Positions 21,875 through 32,824 of a DNA stretch of 64,000 nucleotides are shown here, one piece after another. A program made the translations under genes and the position numbers. Within the stretch, counting starts at the first letter, position 1; every line of letters starts with the position of its first letter. Under the pieces are notes generated by a model. The model saw only the letters and a list, made by a program, of their open reading frames with translations. It made no database searches and was not told the DNA's origin. Origin of the DNA: Dillenia suffruticosa (Eukaryota > Streptophyta > Magnoliopsida > Dilleniales > Dilleniaceae); contig JAVTVX010000012.1 of NCBI GenBank assembly GCA_033439265.1, positions 15,163,501 through 15,227,500 of the forward strand, given 5' to 3'.

Positions 21875-24375
21875 TGTCACGCCCCGACCCGGGATCGTGA
21901 GCAGCCGCCCGTTACCCTGGATGCCGGCTGTATTTTTACAGAAAATCGGGCAAAACCTCCCCATATATCGGAGGTCTCCCATATTAAAATAAACCTGTTA
22001 CCTGTCCAAAAGAGGCCATCCCGGCCTCAAAATGCATATATTATCCTCAACAACAAATCAGATCATCCTACTGCATAATCCAGGGCAACGCAAGGCTAAC
22101 AAACAATTCTCCACAGTCCTAACCACAGACCTCTACTGCCATGCCCCCGTGAAAGGTATGGACAGCCGCCAGTCGCCCCTCCTGTGATTTAGAGGAGGCA
22201 CCGAGCGATCCTAGAGGACAATTCTAAGACATGACACATTCCCAAATACAGACGCAACGAAAAAGAAATGCCTCAATGCAATGTCATGCAGTGACATGAG
22301 AGTTCCACAATTTAAATGTCCATATTTATACAGTCATCCCAGAATTATAAAAATGGTCATCTATAGACCTCAGAATACAAATACATCACCAATACAAATT
22401 TTTTGCTGCGGAAATACACAATGACTCCTCAAGTCCAGGCCTGATCTCCCAAAGATACTGAGCGTCCTAAAAGCGACACTCCTTGTCAAATACTATCTCT
22501 GAAACAAAAGGGAAATGAGGGGTGAGTACTCGGGAGAGAATACTCAGTGAGTGAGTGGGTCAATGCAGTCATCAAATATGGAGTGTGAAACTGGAGTGTC
22601 AAAACATAAGTATATAAATCATATTTCAAATCATCATGCTCTTCATTTCAACAATATATCATTTCATGCATTTTCAAGTCAAATATGCATCCAAAGCACT
22701 GTCATTAAAATCATAGAGCTGCCAGCCGAAAATGTCCTGGCAGAGGTCTACCGCGACCTATGACAGGCGCACCGGGGGTGTTATATGCAAATTTCTTTAA
22801 AGTGCTCTCTACCCCGGCGTTGGCGACGAACCTCGTCCAGGTGCTAGACTTGGAGAGGATATCCAATCCAAATCCAAATCCTCCCCCTTTCGGGTTCAAC
22901 CTGGCTAGTACCGTGTAGATAATCAAATCACGACAACTCGTGGGATACCCCAGACCTAGGCATATCCGGACGCCACCAAAGCGCCTCTCACGGTGTCCTT
23001 CGTAGCTACGGAACAATACATATCAAAGCTCTCAAAGCCAAAATCAATATCACATCAAAATGTGCCGAAGTCAGGTTCATAAACCAATGCAACATAGAGC
23101 ATAAAATGGCACATTATACATTTCAACCACATGGATGCATAATTTCATAATTCAATACAGTTTTTGGACACTCCAACGGTTCACAAAAGTCAATTTTAAA
23201 ACCAGTCAAAACATTTCCAACATACGACAAATCATGCTCATTATCAAAATGTTGTAAAACAGGATTTACATATTAAACAAAAGTATTGAAATAAATCCCA
23301 CTCACAGTTTTGGGGAAGGTAGCGCACTCTCCAATAACACCAAAATACGCAAAACAAAGCGCCCCTCAATCGAGTCACCAAGAAAGCCAACCTAATCAAG
23401 TCATCACGATTTTCATCAATTTCCGACTATTTCAGGGTTTATCGTTTTTCTTAATTTCGTACGAACCCTAAATTCCTCAATTTATAAACAAATCAACTAA
23501 TGCTACCTAATTTGACAAGGTTTATTCAAGGGTTGAAGAGATTTCATTTCTCTCACCTAGGATTCTTCGGATCTCGAATTTAGCTTTCGTTCGCCCGTTG
23601 GTTTGGTCTAAAACCTGAATGTTTCCAAATTTGAAACAATTGCGAACAATTTAAGTCCAATACTAAAGAATTTCGAAACCCAAGTGCGAAAATCGAAACT
23701 TAGAGTCATTTACCTTCGCAGAGGCTCACGGACTGTCACGGGCCGCGGGCCGCGGGCTGGCGGGCTTGATGGGCCTGGTGGGACGCGGGCCGGACTGGGC
23801 CGCGTGCTGGACTGGGCCGCAGTGGCTAGGGTCACGCTCGCGAGCTGGATCGAGCACTCGCGCAGTGGGTCACACGCTGGAGCGCTTGCGCTCGTGCTGG
23901 AGGTGCGCAGGGGCTCGGGCAGAGGCGCGCAAGGGCGCGCTGGGGTCGCGCGGGGGTCGCGCGCTGCTCGTGCGCTGATCGAGCGCTGTTCGCAGCGCTG
24001 CTCGCGCGCTGCTCGCGGGCTGCTCGTGCTGGGCTGGCGCTGGGCTCGCGCGCTGGGCTCGCGCGCTGTTGTGCGAAGGAGAGGAGCTGCAGCGGCGCTC
24101 GTGCAGAGAGGAGCTGCAGCGGCTCGCTCGCGGGAGGGGGGAAGCTGCAGCGGCTGTGGGTGGCGCTGGTGGTGACCGGCGGTGCTGGCGGCGGCGGCGG
24201 CAGCGGGAGGGGAAGAGACACGGCGGCGGGGAGAAGGGAAAAGAGAGAAGAAAGAGGGAGAGAAGAAGAGGGAGAGAGAAGAGAGAAGAGAGGGGAAAAG
24301 AGAGAGAGAAAATTGGGCTTTAAGCCCTAATTTTGTTTTTTTTTTTATTTTATTTTATTTTTTTGGGGTATTACA
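21875..24375 (-). mobile_element. Solo LTR of the Tekay-like family seen at 56731
   Basis: A 2501-bp isolated LTR reading TGTCACGCCCCGACCCGGG to GGGGTATTACA on the plus strand, with a perfect 5-bp duplication AAAGG on both sides (21870-21874 and 24376-24380). It is related to the LTR pair at 56731-59621 and 62772 onward but lacks their 38-bp tandem array. Solo LTRs arise when the two LTRs of one element recombine and lose the interior. Around 23720-24200 it is extremely GC-rich with many CpG, and 24225-24312 is a purine tract. Both produce long meaningless open frames. Confidence 0.93.
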
Positions 24376-24385
24376 AAAGGTTAGT

Positions 24386-25192
24386 AGTTCTGGAAGCCCA
24401 GGGATTGTAGAGATTGATTTTGGATGAAGCACATAGGTCAGCCTTTTCTGTTCACCCAGGATCCACCAAGATGTATAGGTATTTGAGTCAATCCTTTTGG
24501 TGGCCAGATATAAAGAGAGACATTATAGAGTTTGTTCGTAAATGTTTGATTTGTCAACAAGTAAAGGCTAAACACCAAAGACCTGGTGGACTACTTGAAC
24601 CACTCCCTATCTATGAGTGAAAATGAGAGCATATCACCATGGATTTTGTCTCAAGGTTGCCTAAAACTCTGAGAGGACTTTATGCTACATTGACAAAATT
24701 GTGATGTTGCATGGCATACCAGTATCAATTGTTTTCGATAGAAATCCAAGATTTGTTTCTCGATTTTGGTAGAGCTTTCAATCTAGGTTGGGAACTAAAC
24801 TTAATTTCTTCAAAACATATCATCCTCAGATAAACGGTCAATCAGAGAGGACTATACGACTTTAGAGGATATGTTGAGAGCTTGTATTTTAGAACTACGT
24901 GATAGTTGAGCCGAACATTTAATATTAGTGGAGTTTGCTTATAACAACAGCTATCACTCGAGCATTGGTATGACACCGTTTGAAGCATTATATGGGAGGA
25001 AATGTAGGACTCCTCTTTGTTGAGATGAAGTGGGAGAGAAGCAGCTATTTTAATCCGAAACAGGACCTGCTTATCTACAAAGAAACCATGGAGAAAGTCC
25101 AAACCATTTGAGAAAAGCTTAGAATAGCTCAATTTCGCCAGAAGAATTCTGTAGATCAGAGACGTAGAGATTTGGAATTTGAGGTAAGGGAT
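24386..25192 (+). pseudogene. Gypsy-D integrase remnant
   Basis: Follows the solo LTR. The zinc-binding N-terminal domain is visible at 24414-24620 ('EAHRSAFSVHPGSTKMYRYL', then 'CLICQQVKAKHQRPGG'), matching the HHCC finger of gypsy integrases. Core pieces follow ('HITMDFVSRLP', 'YNNSYHSS'-type text near 24940-24960) and the start of the C-terminal region near 25150-25190. Fragmented. Confidence 0.86.
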
Positions 25193-25762
25193 AGGGTAAT
25201 GAGTTAATGATTCCCTCTACCTTATTGTGTGAAACCCAAATGTTTGTACTTAACCTCATCGATACTCTTAGAACTTTCGTTTGTTTCTTGAAACTTTATT
25301 TTAGTATTGCTACTTTAACATGTAACTAAAAGACCATGATTGATTTGATTTTGTGGTGCGTGTCTAAGAAAGTAGCTAAAATGGAAAGGATAGATAGTAG
25401 TATGAAAGGAAGATTATCTTATAGCTGATACGTTGTTTTGTATTTACAGGCCGACCAGTTATGTTTTAATTTGGTATTTTGATACATAATTGTAAATACA
25501 TAATTTGTGTTGAGTCAATGTATTGCTTGAAGGACGAGGGATACGTTGACTATTATGATAGAAAGAAAGAAGTCTGGAGTATAGCGAGACTTAATATTCT
25601 CATTGTATTAAATGGTGAGCTGTTATATATTTTTAACCGGTGTGTAGTTCTGAACTCTTGATGTACTCACTGATTAGACAATCCATAAACCTATATGAAA
25701 TTATTGATATATGAAAATGACTGAGTTAAGTACGGGTCTAATTCTCATGTGCGAGTGGGAGA
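25193..25762 (+). other. Copia-B 3' untranslated remnant
   Basis: Aligns with 8480-8553 joined to 17798-18301 of Copia-A, so it is the uninterrupted version of the site where Gypsy-1 inserted. GTGCGAGTGGGAGATAT before the LTR is the likely polypurine tract. Confidence 0.82.
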
Positions 25763-26214
25763 TATTAAAAATTGGAGGGTCGGGTCGCCCATATGGGCTT
25801 GACCAGACCCAAACCCTTTTAATATAAAATTCAAATGATGTGGAAACAACAAAGGGGGAGTAGTTTTTCTCCCAACTTCTTTTATTAGTTTGAATTTTGA
25901 AAATGATAGAAGTTACTCTTTTAACTTTGTAAAAAGAACAAAAGCGTGGTTACATAAAACAACTTTCAAGCAACTCCTCCTTCTTCAATTTTTTGCTAAA
26001 CCTAAGAAAACTCCATTGTTGAGGGATTGAATGTGACTATTCATATATTATATTTAAGAGTATTTGGATTGTGAAAAATAAAAACAAATCATACGTGATT
26101 GTTTTTTTCAATCGTGTATCAAAAGGGTTAGTAATTCAATTCTGGATCATGGATTTTCGATTTGATTTTAAAAGTATGAAAATTTATACGTTGATTGTAT
26201 GAAAAGTTTTTTCA
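25763..26214 (+). repeat. Copia-B 3' LTR
   Basis: A 452-bp LTR starting TATTAAAAATTGGAGGG and ending TTTTTTCA. It resembles the Copia-A LTRs mainly at the two ends. Followed by the target duplication AAGAA. Confidence 0.82.
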
Positions 26215-26219
26215 AAGAA

Positions 26220-26508
26220 GTAGTGTCTGTAACTATGTATAGTTGACCATGCACCGTTCGTTTTAAACGTATACTAGTTGGATATGATGTAATGTCTTGA
26301 AACTGTTGATTGTTGCATACAAATATCCACTATAGAACTGGGCATTGTCTGCCTCTCACCCCACGGCACCCACCTTCCTCTTATCTTCCATCTCTTCCAC
26401 AGTCGCCATCGGAGCTTTGCTGAAGGTTCTAGAGTTTCCTTCAACCAATAGAGATAAGAACCGAGATGCCAAAAGATTTTGAACTTTTAATCCTCTTTTC
26501 TTAGAATT
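26220..26508. other. Unassigned intergenic DNA
   Basis: Probably original flanking DNA to the right of Copia-B. A pyrimidine-rich patch (26340-26400) could be a fragment of a transcript leader, but nothing confirms it. Confidence 0.35.
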
Positions 26509-26820
26509 TCAAAACCTTATTCTAATTTTACCCCCAAACTTTAAAAAGGGAGACCTAAGCCCTGCATTTTCTAAAAAGTAATTCAATTTTGATCCCACTG
26601 TTGTCTTCATACATCCGAGGTGTATCCTCACCATATCCTTCAATTTAAAAAGAATAAAGTAATAAGATACTCCATGTGGTGTATCCATAAAGTATTTAGT
26701 GCATGCCCTCACGCAACCATGTCTAATTCCCGTTAAATAATGGTAACCAACATGATCTGGAGAATCTATGATTCCTAAGGCAGCAACTCTCGCAAATAGT
26801 TGGCATGCAAACCACTTCAT
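26509..26820 (-). other. Unrecognised open frame, 103 residues
   Basis: Minus-strand open frame starting MKWFACQLFARVAALG. Composition in its first two thirds is protein-like, with balanced Cys, His and aromatic residues ('DHVGYHYLTGIRHGCVR'), unlike the AT-driven frames around it. The last ~30 residues look like read-through into non-coding DNA. I recognise no family. It could be an exon or exon relic of a host gene, or chance. No splice partners or promoter were identified. Confidence 0.2.
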
Positions 26821-27155
26821 ACCTCATGTTTTGGATAAACTTCCAATACATCCAAGTAAGTTTTTAACATTTCTTAATACAAATTTGTGTCATTAAGAGC
26901 CTATGCACTTTTTTGATGGGTAGCTGTGTCCTACAAACCGTAAGATCACTAGAACTTCAATTAGATCGAGCAGGATGATATGCCCTCATTTGAAATAGCA
27001 TACAGACGCCAAGAAACTCCATAAAAGAGTAAACTAGCGTAAAAAATGTTTTTTAAAAAGAAGAATAATAATACAATAATGTTGTGATTTAGTCAAATGT
27101 CATGACCCAGATGCTGAACTCTGGTTGATTACCCAAGCAATCACAAGATTCCTTG
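26821..27155. other. Unassigned intergenic DNA
   Basis: AT-rich, with no gene, terminal repeat or motif that I recognise. Confidence 0.35.
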
Positions 27156-27156
27156 T

Positions 27157-27429
27157 ATAAAACTACTATTAAGGATACCACACCCAACATCTGCAAAACC
27201 AAACACATCCTGCCTCTAAGGATGGTTGGCGGCTTGCACTAAACAGGATAAGGGTGGGTGGTCTCAAAGATAAGCATCAGAGTTGAATGGATACATAGCA
27301 TAAAATTACGACTGGGGATACCATGCCCAACATCTGCAAAACCAAACACATCCTGCCTCCAAGATGAGTAGCGACTTGCACTTAAGAGGATGAGGGTGAT
27401 CTCAAAGATGAGCATCAGAGCTCCATGGG
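27157..27429. repeat. Two-copy tandem repeat, period 143 bp
   Basis: Two adjacent copies share long stretches, for example CCCAACATCTGCAAAACC at both 27183 and 27326, offset by 143 bp. They have diverged by some substitutions and small gaps. No function is evident. Confidence 0.8.
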
Positions 27430-28639
27430 TTCTTTTGACTTCACAACTAAAAATTATTAAACTTGGATCATATTCCATGGTCATTTTTGGAGCTTACAGG
27501 ATTAAACAAAGCCTATCATGTTGTGTAAACCCACCCCCTCCCCCTCCCCCCCAAAAAAAAATAGAACTTTACAAGATTTTGAATCATAAAATTGTTGAAT
27601 TGAATGATCAAAAGATTTAAAAAGGGTCTCTATCTCTCAACCACAACTAAGTTTTCCTGTACAACCCTCCAATTCTATACACAAACAACACGAGCACATT
27701 CAGAGTCATCTATTATTTTCAGCTCGTATCTTGTTCTTACTTTTCTTTCTTGACTCACCTTTTAAGATCAAAACCCATGAATTGTTTCTTTGTTTCAAAG
27801 TCATTCCGTCGTTCTCTTATCCTGACTTGCTTTTCTTATTTTTCTCGAGGATTTAGTGTAAATTTTCCAAGTCAAACATTATTCGCCTTCTTGGTTTTCA
27901 ACTACTTTGATGAGATGTGTGGTAAAAAGACAAGGACTACATTAGATCCCATATTCTGTAGTCAAGGCATCAAGCACCTTTTGCACTTTCCATGACAAAT
28001 CATAGGAGCTATCTTATTTGTGAATGATTGTATTCATGAATGACTGTATTCTTTCCCAACAAAGCAATTGTGTCAAGTAGCTATTTTACATGACAATGAC
28101 ACCAAAGAGTACACGCCATGTCTTGCTAGGGAAAAGAAATTTAGAGCTTTGAAAAAGGTGAAATAATTGGAGAAAACTCTGAATTCACTTGTAGTATGCA
28201 TGTTTTGCATAGAAGTCAGAAGCTTGGTTTAAGACCTTCCATTTACCTACCCTTCAAAAGCCAAACACCATTCCTTAAAAAAATTAAAAAAATAAACAAA
28301 AAAAGAAGATCCCCGAATAGAAAAATAAATAAATTAAATAAGCTCTTAGGCAAAACCCATCGATTATAATTTTTCATTTCTAGGATGACACAGGACAAAA
28401 GACAAGGAGGAGTGCAAGAATTTTTGTTCTAATGATCTTACTAATGAATACAGATGAAAGAAAATATAGATTACTAACTATGAAAGGAGAGAGTTATACA
28501 TTTAATGCATCCGGAAATTTGTTTAAGCTAGTGCTACATATAGTACTTATGGGCCGAAAAGAAGACACCTCTGCAATGATTAGCATCCTAGCATTGGACA
28601 AGCAAAATAGAAGATTGCAAAAGTTAAGGGTAATATTTT
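27430..28639. other. Unassigned intergenic DNA
   Basis: AT-rich, with a C-rich run at 27530-27552. Short open frames (27750-27995, 28432-28671) have the composition of chance frames. No conserved motif seen. Confidence 0.35.
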
Positions 28640-28817
28640 TTAGAGAGAGAGGGAAGAGTGCAAGGACTTGATCCATAAAATGAAGTAAAACATCTAGGAA
28701 AGTGGGTCAGAAAAGAAAGAATTGCCCACATAGAGAAGAGAGGGAGAGAGAGGAGTTCAAGGATTTGAACCGTAAAATGAAGTAAAAACATTAAGGAGAG
28801 TAGCTCCAGAAAAAGAA
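28640..28817. repeat. Two-copy imperfect direct repeat, period ~97 bp
   Basis: GAGAGAGAGGGAAGAG with a following CCATAAAATGAAGTAAAA block recurs about 97 bp later as GAGGGAGAGAGAGGAG with CCGTAAAATGAAGTAAAA. A local purine-rich duplication without further meaning that I can see. Confidence 0.65.
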
Positions 28818-29459
28818 CACATAGGAGAGAAACAAAAGACAATGATGATAGAACATAATCCAGGAATAAAATCCACGATCATTTGAACATTACACAAGGA
28901 GTTATAGTGCATTTTATAATCCATAATGGCTCGTTTGTTCCTGAGTTCTTCCAAAACTTACCTCCCAAAGCCATCTAGTTGCCCCCGAGAAGATAAGCCA
29001 ATTTATTAGAGCTTAACATCATTTTATTGTCGAAATCATCGGACACCAGAAAAGCAACTTTAGGAAAGAGTCAAGCCAGAGTTGACGTCTTTTTGTCCAA
29101 AAATAACCATTTAAAAGGTCTATGAAGCAAATGATTTAAAGGCTTTGGATTCAAATTGGAAATCCAATAATGAGCTTAAATGGACCTTGACATGACAAGT
29201 GTAGCCACCTTCTGCATAGTCAATACAATTTGCATATCCCAGGGAGGAACCAAGCAAGCCACATCTGCCTACTATCTCGGCGTCTTAGTAAAATTGTATA
29301 TTACCATATGAGATCAACGAAACAAACAGCAAAGTCTTGACAAGATACTTAATTATCAAGATTTCCTATTTGTTCAATAATTAGGAAGCAAACTATTAAG
29401 AAATTTAACGCAATCACATTTTATGAATAAGTAACATATGTTTTAAACCATAATCAAGA
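28818..29459. other. Unassigned intergenic DNA
   Basis: No gene or repeat recognised. Composition is slightly less AT-rich than the neighbours in 29000-29290. Confidence 0.35.
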
Positions 29460-29518
29460 TTAAAAAAGAAAAAGAAAAAAAGAAAAAGAAAAAAAGAAAA
29501 AGAAAAAGAAAAAAAAAA
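29460..29518. repeat. A/G-rich microsatellite
   Basis: A run of AAAAAG and AAAAAAG units immediately before the duplicated segment that starts at 29519. Confidence 0.85.
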
Positions 29519-30300
29519 CAAGATTTATTTACTTACGACGATTATAAATATGACAGTCTTTTATAATTTTGAAAATATGATATATATATTTTCTATATAA
29601 ATACTAGATTGGGTTTTCTTTTTCCCTCAATGAAATTTTTATTTATTAAGTATACGTTTAAGTAGTGTTGTCTTCGTTAATTTACATAATTGACTATTGT
29701 TAGGTAATTATATCATAAGATGGATGAAATTAAACATACAAGTGTTTAGTCTAAAGTGATGATGTTTGACATTGTATGTTAGTATGAAATAAGTGCCTTA
29801 ATAATCATATTTATAATGAGATTCAACATTTTAATGGAATTGATTAAGCCCTATCTCCCCCCTCTCCTCCCCCCACCCCCCCCCCCCAAACGAAAGGCAT
29901 CCTATGCTTTTCTTGTTTCATAATTATGGGACAATAACATTGGAGTACTTACTTTTATAGGATATTCCATAAGTGCTTGGACTTTGAGTTTTTCAATCAA
30001 ATATATTAATTTTTATTTTCATGAAATTAAAGGTTTATGTTTTATTTTTTGCAATCATTTTTTTTTTAATTTTGAATTTAGTGCATTGAAATCGATGACG
30101 TGGAATTAATGACCGATAAGTGTGTACATGTGACATCTATGTGGAAAAAACTATCATTAACATAGCTAATATTTATTGTTTTTGTTGCTGTTATTACTTT
30201 TTGCTATTTAGTATTTTCAACCAAACAAATTACTATTAGGATACTTCTAACTGAGATATTTAATACAAATAATAAAATTGATATTATCAACACTACATTA
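29519..30300. repeat. Direct duplication, copy 1 (empty site)
   Basis: About 780 bp that align with 30623-30883 plus 33114-33648. Shared landmarks include AGATTTATTTAC at the start, the C-rich run (29848-29887 and 33197-33222), TATAATCATATTTAT-type text, and AATTAATGACCGATAAGTGT. At 29768 it lacks the CACTA-2 insertion, so it shows the site before insertion. Confidence 0.88.
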
Positions 30301-30622
30301 TGGACAATTTACAAAAATGCAATGCAAAAAATTACAGTATTGCCCATCCCCATAAAAGAATAATAGTTGAAAAACATCACTTATTGATAATTATGTGTTC
30401 TATAAGAATAATACATGAACATTTCAGAAGACCATTTATGTATACAGGATATTTGTTGTTTACAACTGTATATTTTGAATGATTTGAATTTTGATGAATT
30501 AGTTATATTCTTCAATATGGTTACATATAAATGTCATGCAAGGTGGTGCTTGTTAGTGTTGAAGCGTAACCCTTATGTTTATATAGAAAAGATGCATATT
30601 AGATTTATGTTAGTATTCAAAT
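30301..30622. other. Spacer between the two duplication copies
   Basis: 322 bp of AT-rich DNA not shared by either copy. No gene recognised. The small open frames here are not convincing. Confidence 0.5.
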
Positions 30623-31619
30623 AGATTTATTTACATACGATGATTACAAATAAGATAATTTTTTAGAATTTTGAAAATATGATATACATATATATTTCTT
30701 TCTAGATAAATGCTAGATTGGGTTTTCCTTTTCCCTCCACAAATTTTTATTTATGAAGTATATATTTAAGTAGTGTCGTGTTTGTTAATTCACATGATTG
30801 ACTATTGCTAGGTAGTTATATCATAAGATGGATGCAATGTGTCTAAATTAAATATACAAGTGTTTAGTCTACAAGTGATAAGGTTTCGTTATTAGAAAAT
30901 GAACTTTCAGCGACAGAAAATTACCGATAGATTTTTTTCTGTTGGTAATAACGATGGAATTATGACGGATTACCAACAAAAATTTTACCGATGGATTTTT
31001 TATAATTTGTTTTTTTTTATAATTTTTTAGTTTTAAGTTTTCTTAATTTTTTTATTAAACTATCAATAACAGATTATCGATAGATTATCAACTGAAATTT
31101 TAGCGACGGATTACCTACGAAAATTTTACCAACGGATTAGCAACATATTTTTTTTTTAATTTTTAAATTTTTAAAATTTTTTGTAAACCTATTACCGAAA
31201 AATTAGCGATAGATTACCAACGGATAAATTTGCGACGGATTATCAATGGATTTTTTTAATTTTTTTAATTTTTTAATTTTTTAAATTTTTAAATTTTTAA
31301 ATTTTTTAAATTTTTTTAATTTTATTTAATGTATTTATTTTTATTTTATTTTGTAGAAGGATAATATTATTTTACTTTTTTATTTTAAGCTAAAATAAAT
31401 TATTTTATTATTTTATAATAAATTATAATTTTATATTATTTTATTATTATTAAAAAATATGAGATAAAGATAATAAGTAAAAAATAAAATAAAATGATTA
31501 GATACGAAGTATGGATTGGTGGTTATGTTGCTCATGGAATTTCTTTTGTTCCTTGTTCGAAAGTGGTTGGAGGCATTTTTCCACAAATTAAAAAAAGTGG
31601 GTAGGCTGAGGTAGGGCTG

Positions 31620-32824
31620 TTATGATACCTGGGTAGTGTCACGGGTACCCGTGACACTACCCGGTTAAGGCTCGAGTTCGAGCTCGAACCCATATTCTCT
31701 CAGACTCGAAACTCGTCGAGCTATCCGGTGTTCTCTTTCATTTACCCTATCCCTTAGCCCTTACTCATTCAACCGCAGAAGCACGAAGCCCTTACCCATT
31801 CTCCATTCTCCTTCCCTCATTCAGCCGCAGAAGCCTGAAGCCCTTACCCCCCTCATTCAGCTACAAAAGCCCTTACCCATTCTCTGTAGAGATCTCCTTC
31901 TCCTCTCAGTTTCACTAAGCGATCGATCGAATGTCTCCTTCTCATTCAGTCGCAGAGGTCTCCTTCTCCTTTTATTCTCACCACAACGATCGATCGAAGG
32001 AGAGATCGATCGAAGTCTCCTTCTCGTTTCTACGTTCAACCACAGAGGTCTCCTTCTTTTGACACGACGGTGATCAATCGAAGATCTCCTTCTCCTCTCA
32101 CCACAGCGAACGAAGATTTTCTCATCTCACTACGGCGATCGAAAGTCTCCTTCAATCTTTGTGTGCGACGATTGATCTCAACGAGACCTAGCTCTCGCAT
32201 CTCGCCTTTCATCTCCTCGAAGGTAAACTCTTGCTCTCTCTCTCTCTCTCTCTCTCTCTCTAGGGTTCTCTAGATTTGCTCTCGTTTGATCTCTTCTCAG
32301 CTTCGGTTTGGGGCTCGGGCTCGGTGCAACACCGACATCTCGATGTAACACCGACATCTCAGTGTACTCACCATTGTGCTTCTTGTCCTTTTATATATGA
32401 TATTAATAATGTTTCTATATAGAAAATCCTCAAGGAAGAAGGAATGAGTTTAGTGTGTTAGACTAGAGAGAGAGAAAAATTATTGACTTTTGAGGAGATA
32501 AATCAATGGAATGCGTTTTGAAAGATGATATTTTAATAGTTTTTGTGTTATCTCGGGATACGTGTCGCATTATGGGCAGTATATGAGGGAATGGATGACT
32601 GTTCACAGTTTCGGATCGAGAATCGGGCCGTGACACTCGAGTTCGGGCTCGGACTCAATCTTGCGCCGCGCGAGGTCTGTGACCCTCGAACTTGAGCTGC
32701 TCGATGAAATTTCGAGTCGAACTCGAGCTCTAAGATGATAGGCTCAATGAGCTCAAGCTCACCTACCTTAGACTCAAGCCGAGGTTGGGTATTGTGATAC
32801 CCGAGCTCAACTCGGGTGTCATAA
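31620..32824. mobile_element. Foldback, hAT-like insert within CACTA-2
   Basis: A 1205-bp insert with short inverted ends TTATGATACC and GGTGTCATAA and an 8-bp near-perfect duplication (TAGGGCTG at 31612, TAGGGCTA at 32825). The size of the duplication suggests hAT, but no transposase is present and the termini are short, so the superfamily is uncertain. Each end carries a hairpin: a perfect 32-bp palindrome at the left and a ten-base stem with one mismatch at the right. Inside are CT-rich, UTR-like text (31860-32290, including a (CT)n run at 32236-32263) and repeated GAGCTCGAGT-type motifs. Confidence 0.6.
31631..31662. other. Perfect 32-bp palindrome
   Basis: GGGTAGTGTCACGGGT is followed at once by its exact reverse complement, giving a spacer-free hairpin or cruciform 11 bases inside the left end of the insert. 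A related ten-base stem, GATACCCGAG with CTCGGGTGTC, lies at 32796-32820 near the right end. Confidence 0.95.

Larger units (their letters stand above)
20227..25192 (+). mobile_element. Gypsy-D: plus-strand Tekay-like fragment carrying a solo LTR
   Basis: A plus-strand pol fragment of the same family as Gypsy-1. It runs from the start of reverse transcriptase (about 20227) through RNase H to integrase (to about 25192) and is split by the solo LTR at 21875-24375. No gag, protease or own LTR is present, so both ends are truncated. It contains many breaks. The right end passes directly into Copia-B 3' non-coding DNA. Confidence 0.85.
18771..26214 (+). mobile_element. Copia-B: second copy of the Copia-A family, largely replaced
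   Basis: The left end is an LTR start (TGTTGGAAATTGGAGGG) at 18771 and the right end is a full related LTR ending TTCA at 26214. Both are flanked by the same 5-bp duplication AAGAA (18766-18770 and 26215-26219). Between them only about 570 bp of copia 3' non-coding DNA survives. The rest is other elements: a minus gypsy fragment, a plus gypsy fragment and a solo LTR. No copia gene remains, so it is a thoroughly broken fossil. Its left end lies only 11 bp beyond the Copia-A target duplication. Confidence 0.82.

Noticed and set aside
23684-24175. Long open frame rich in Ala, Arg and Gly on the plus strand, with overlapping frames on both strands
   Set aside because: It lies in the CpG-rich, short-repeat part of the solo LTR. 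All frames are open there because stop codons are AT-rich, and none has a domain.
31857-32273. Ser/Arg-rich frames on both strands suggesting an SR-like protein
   Set aside because: They come from repeated CTCCTTCTC and GATCGATCG text in the foldback insert. No domain, and both strands look alike.
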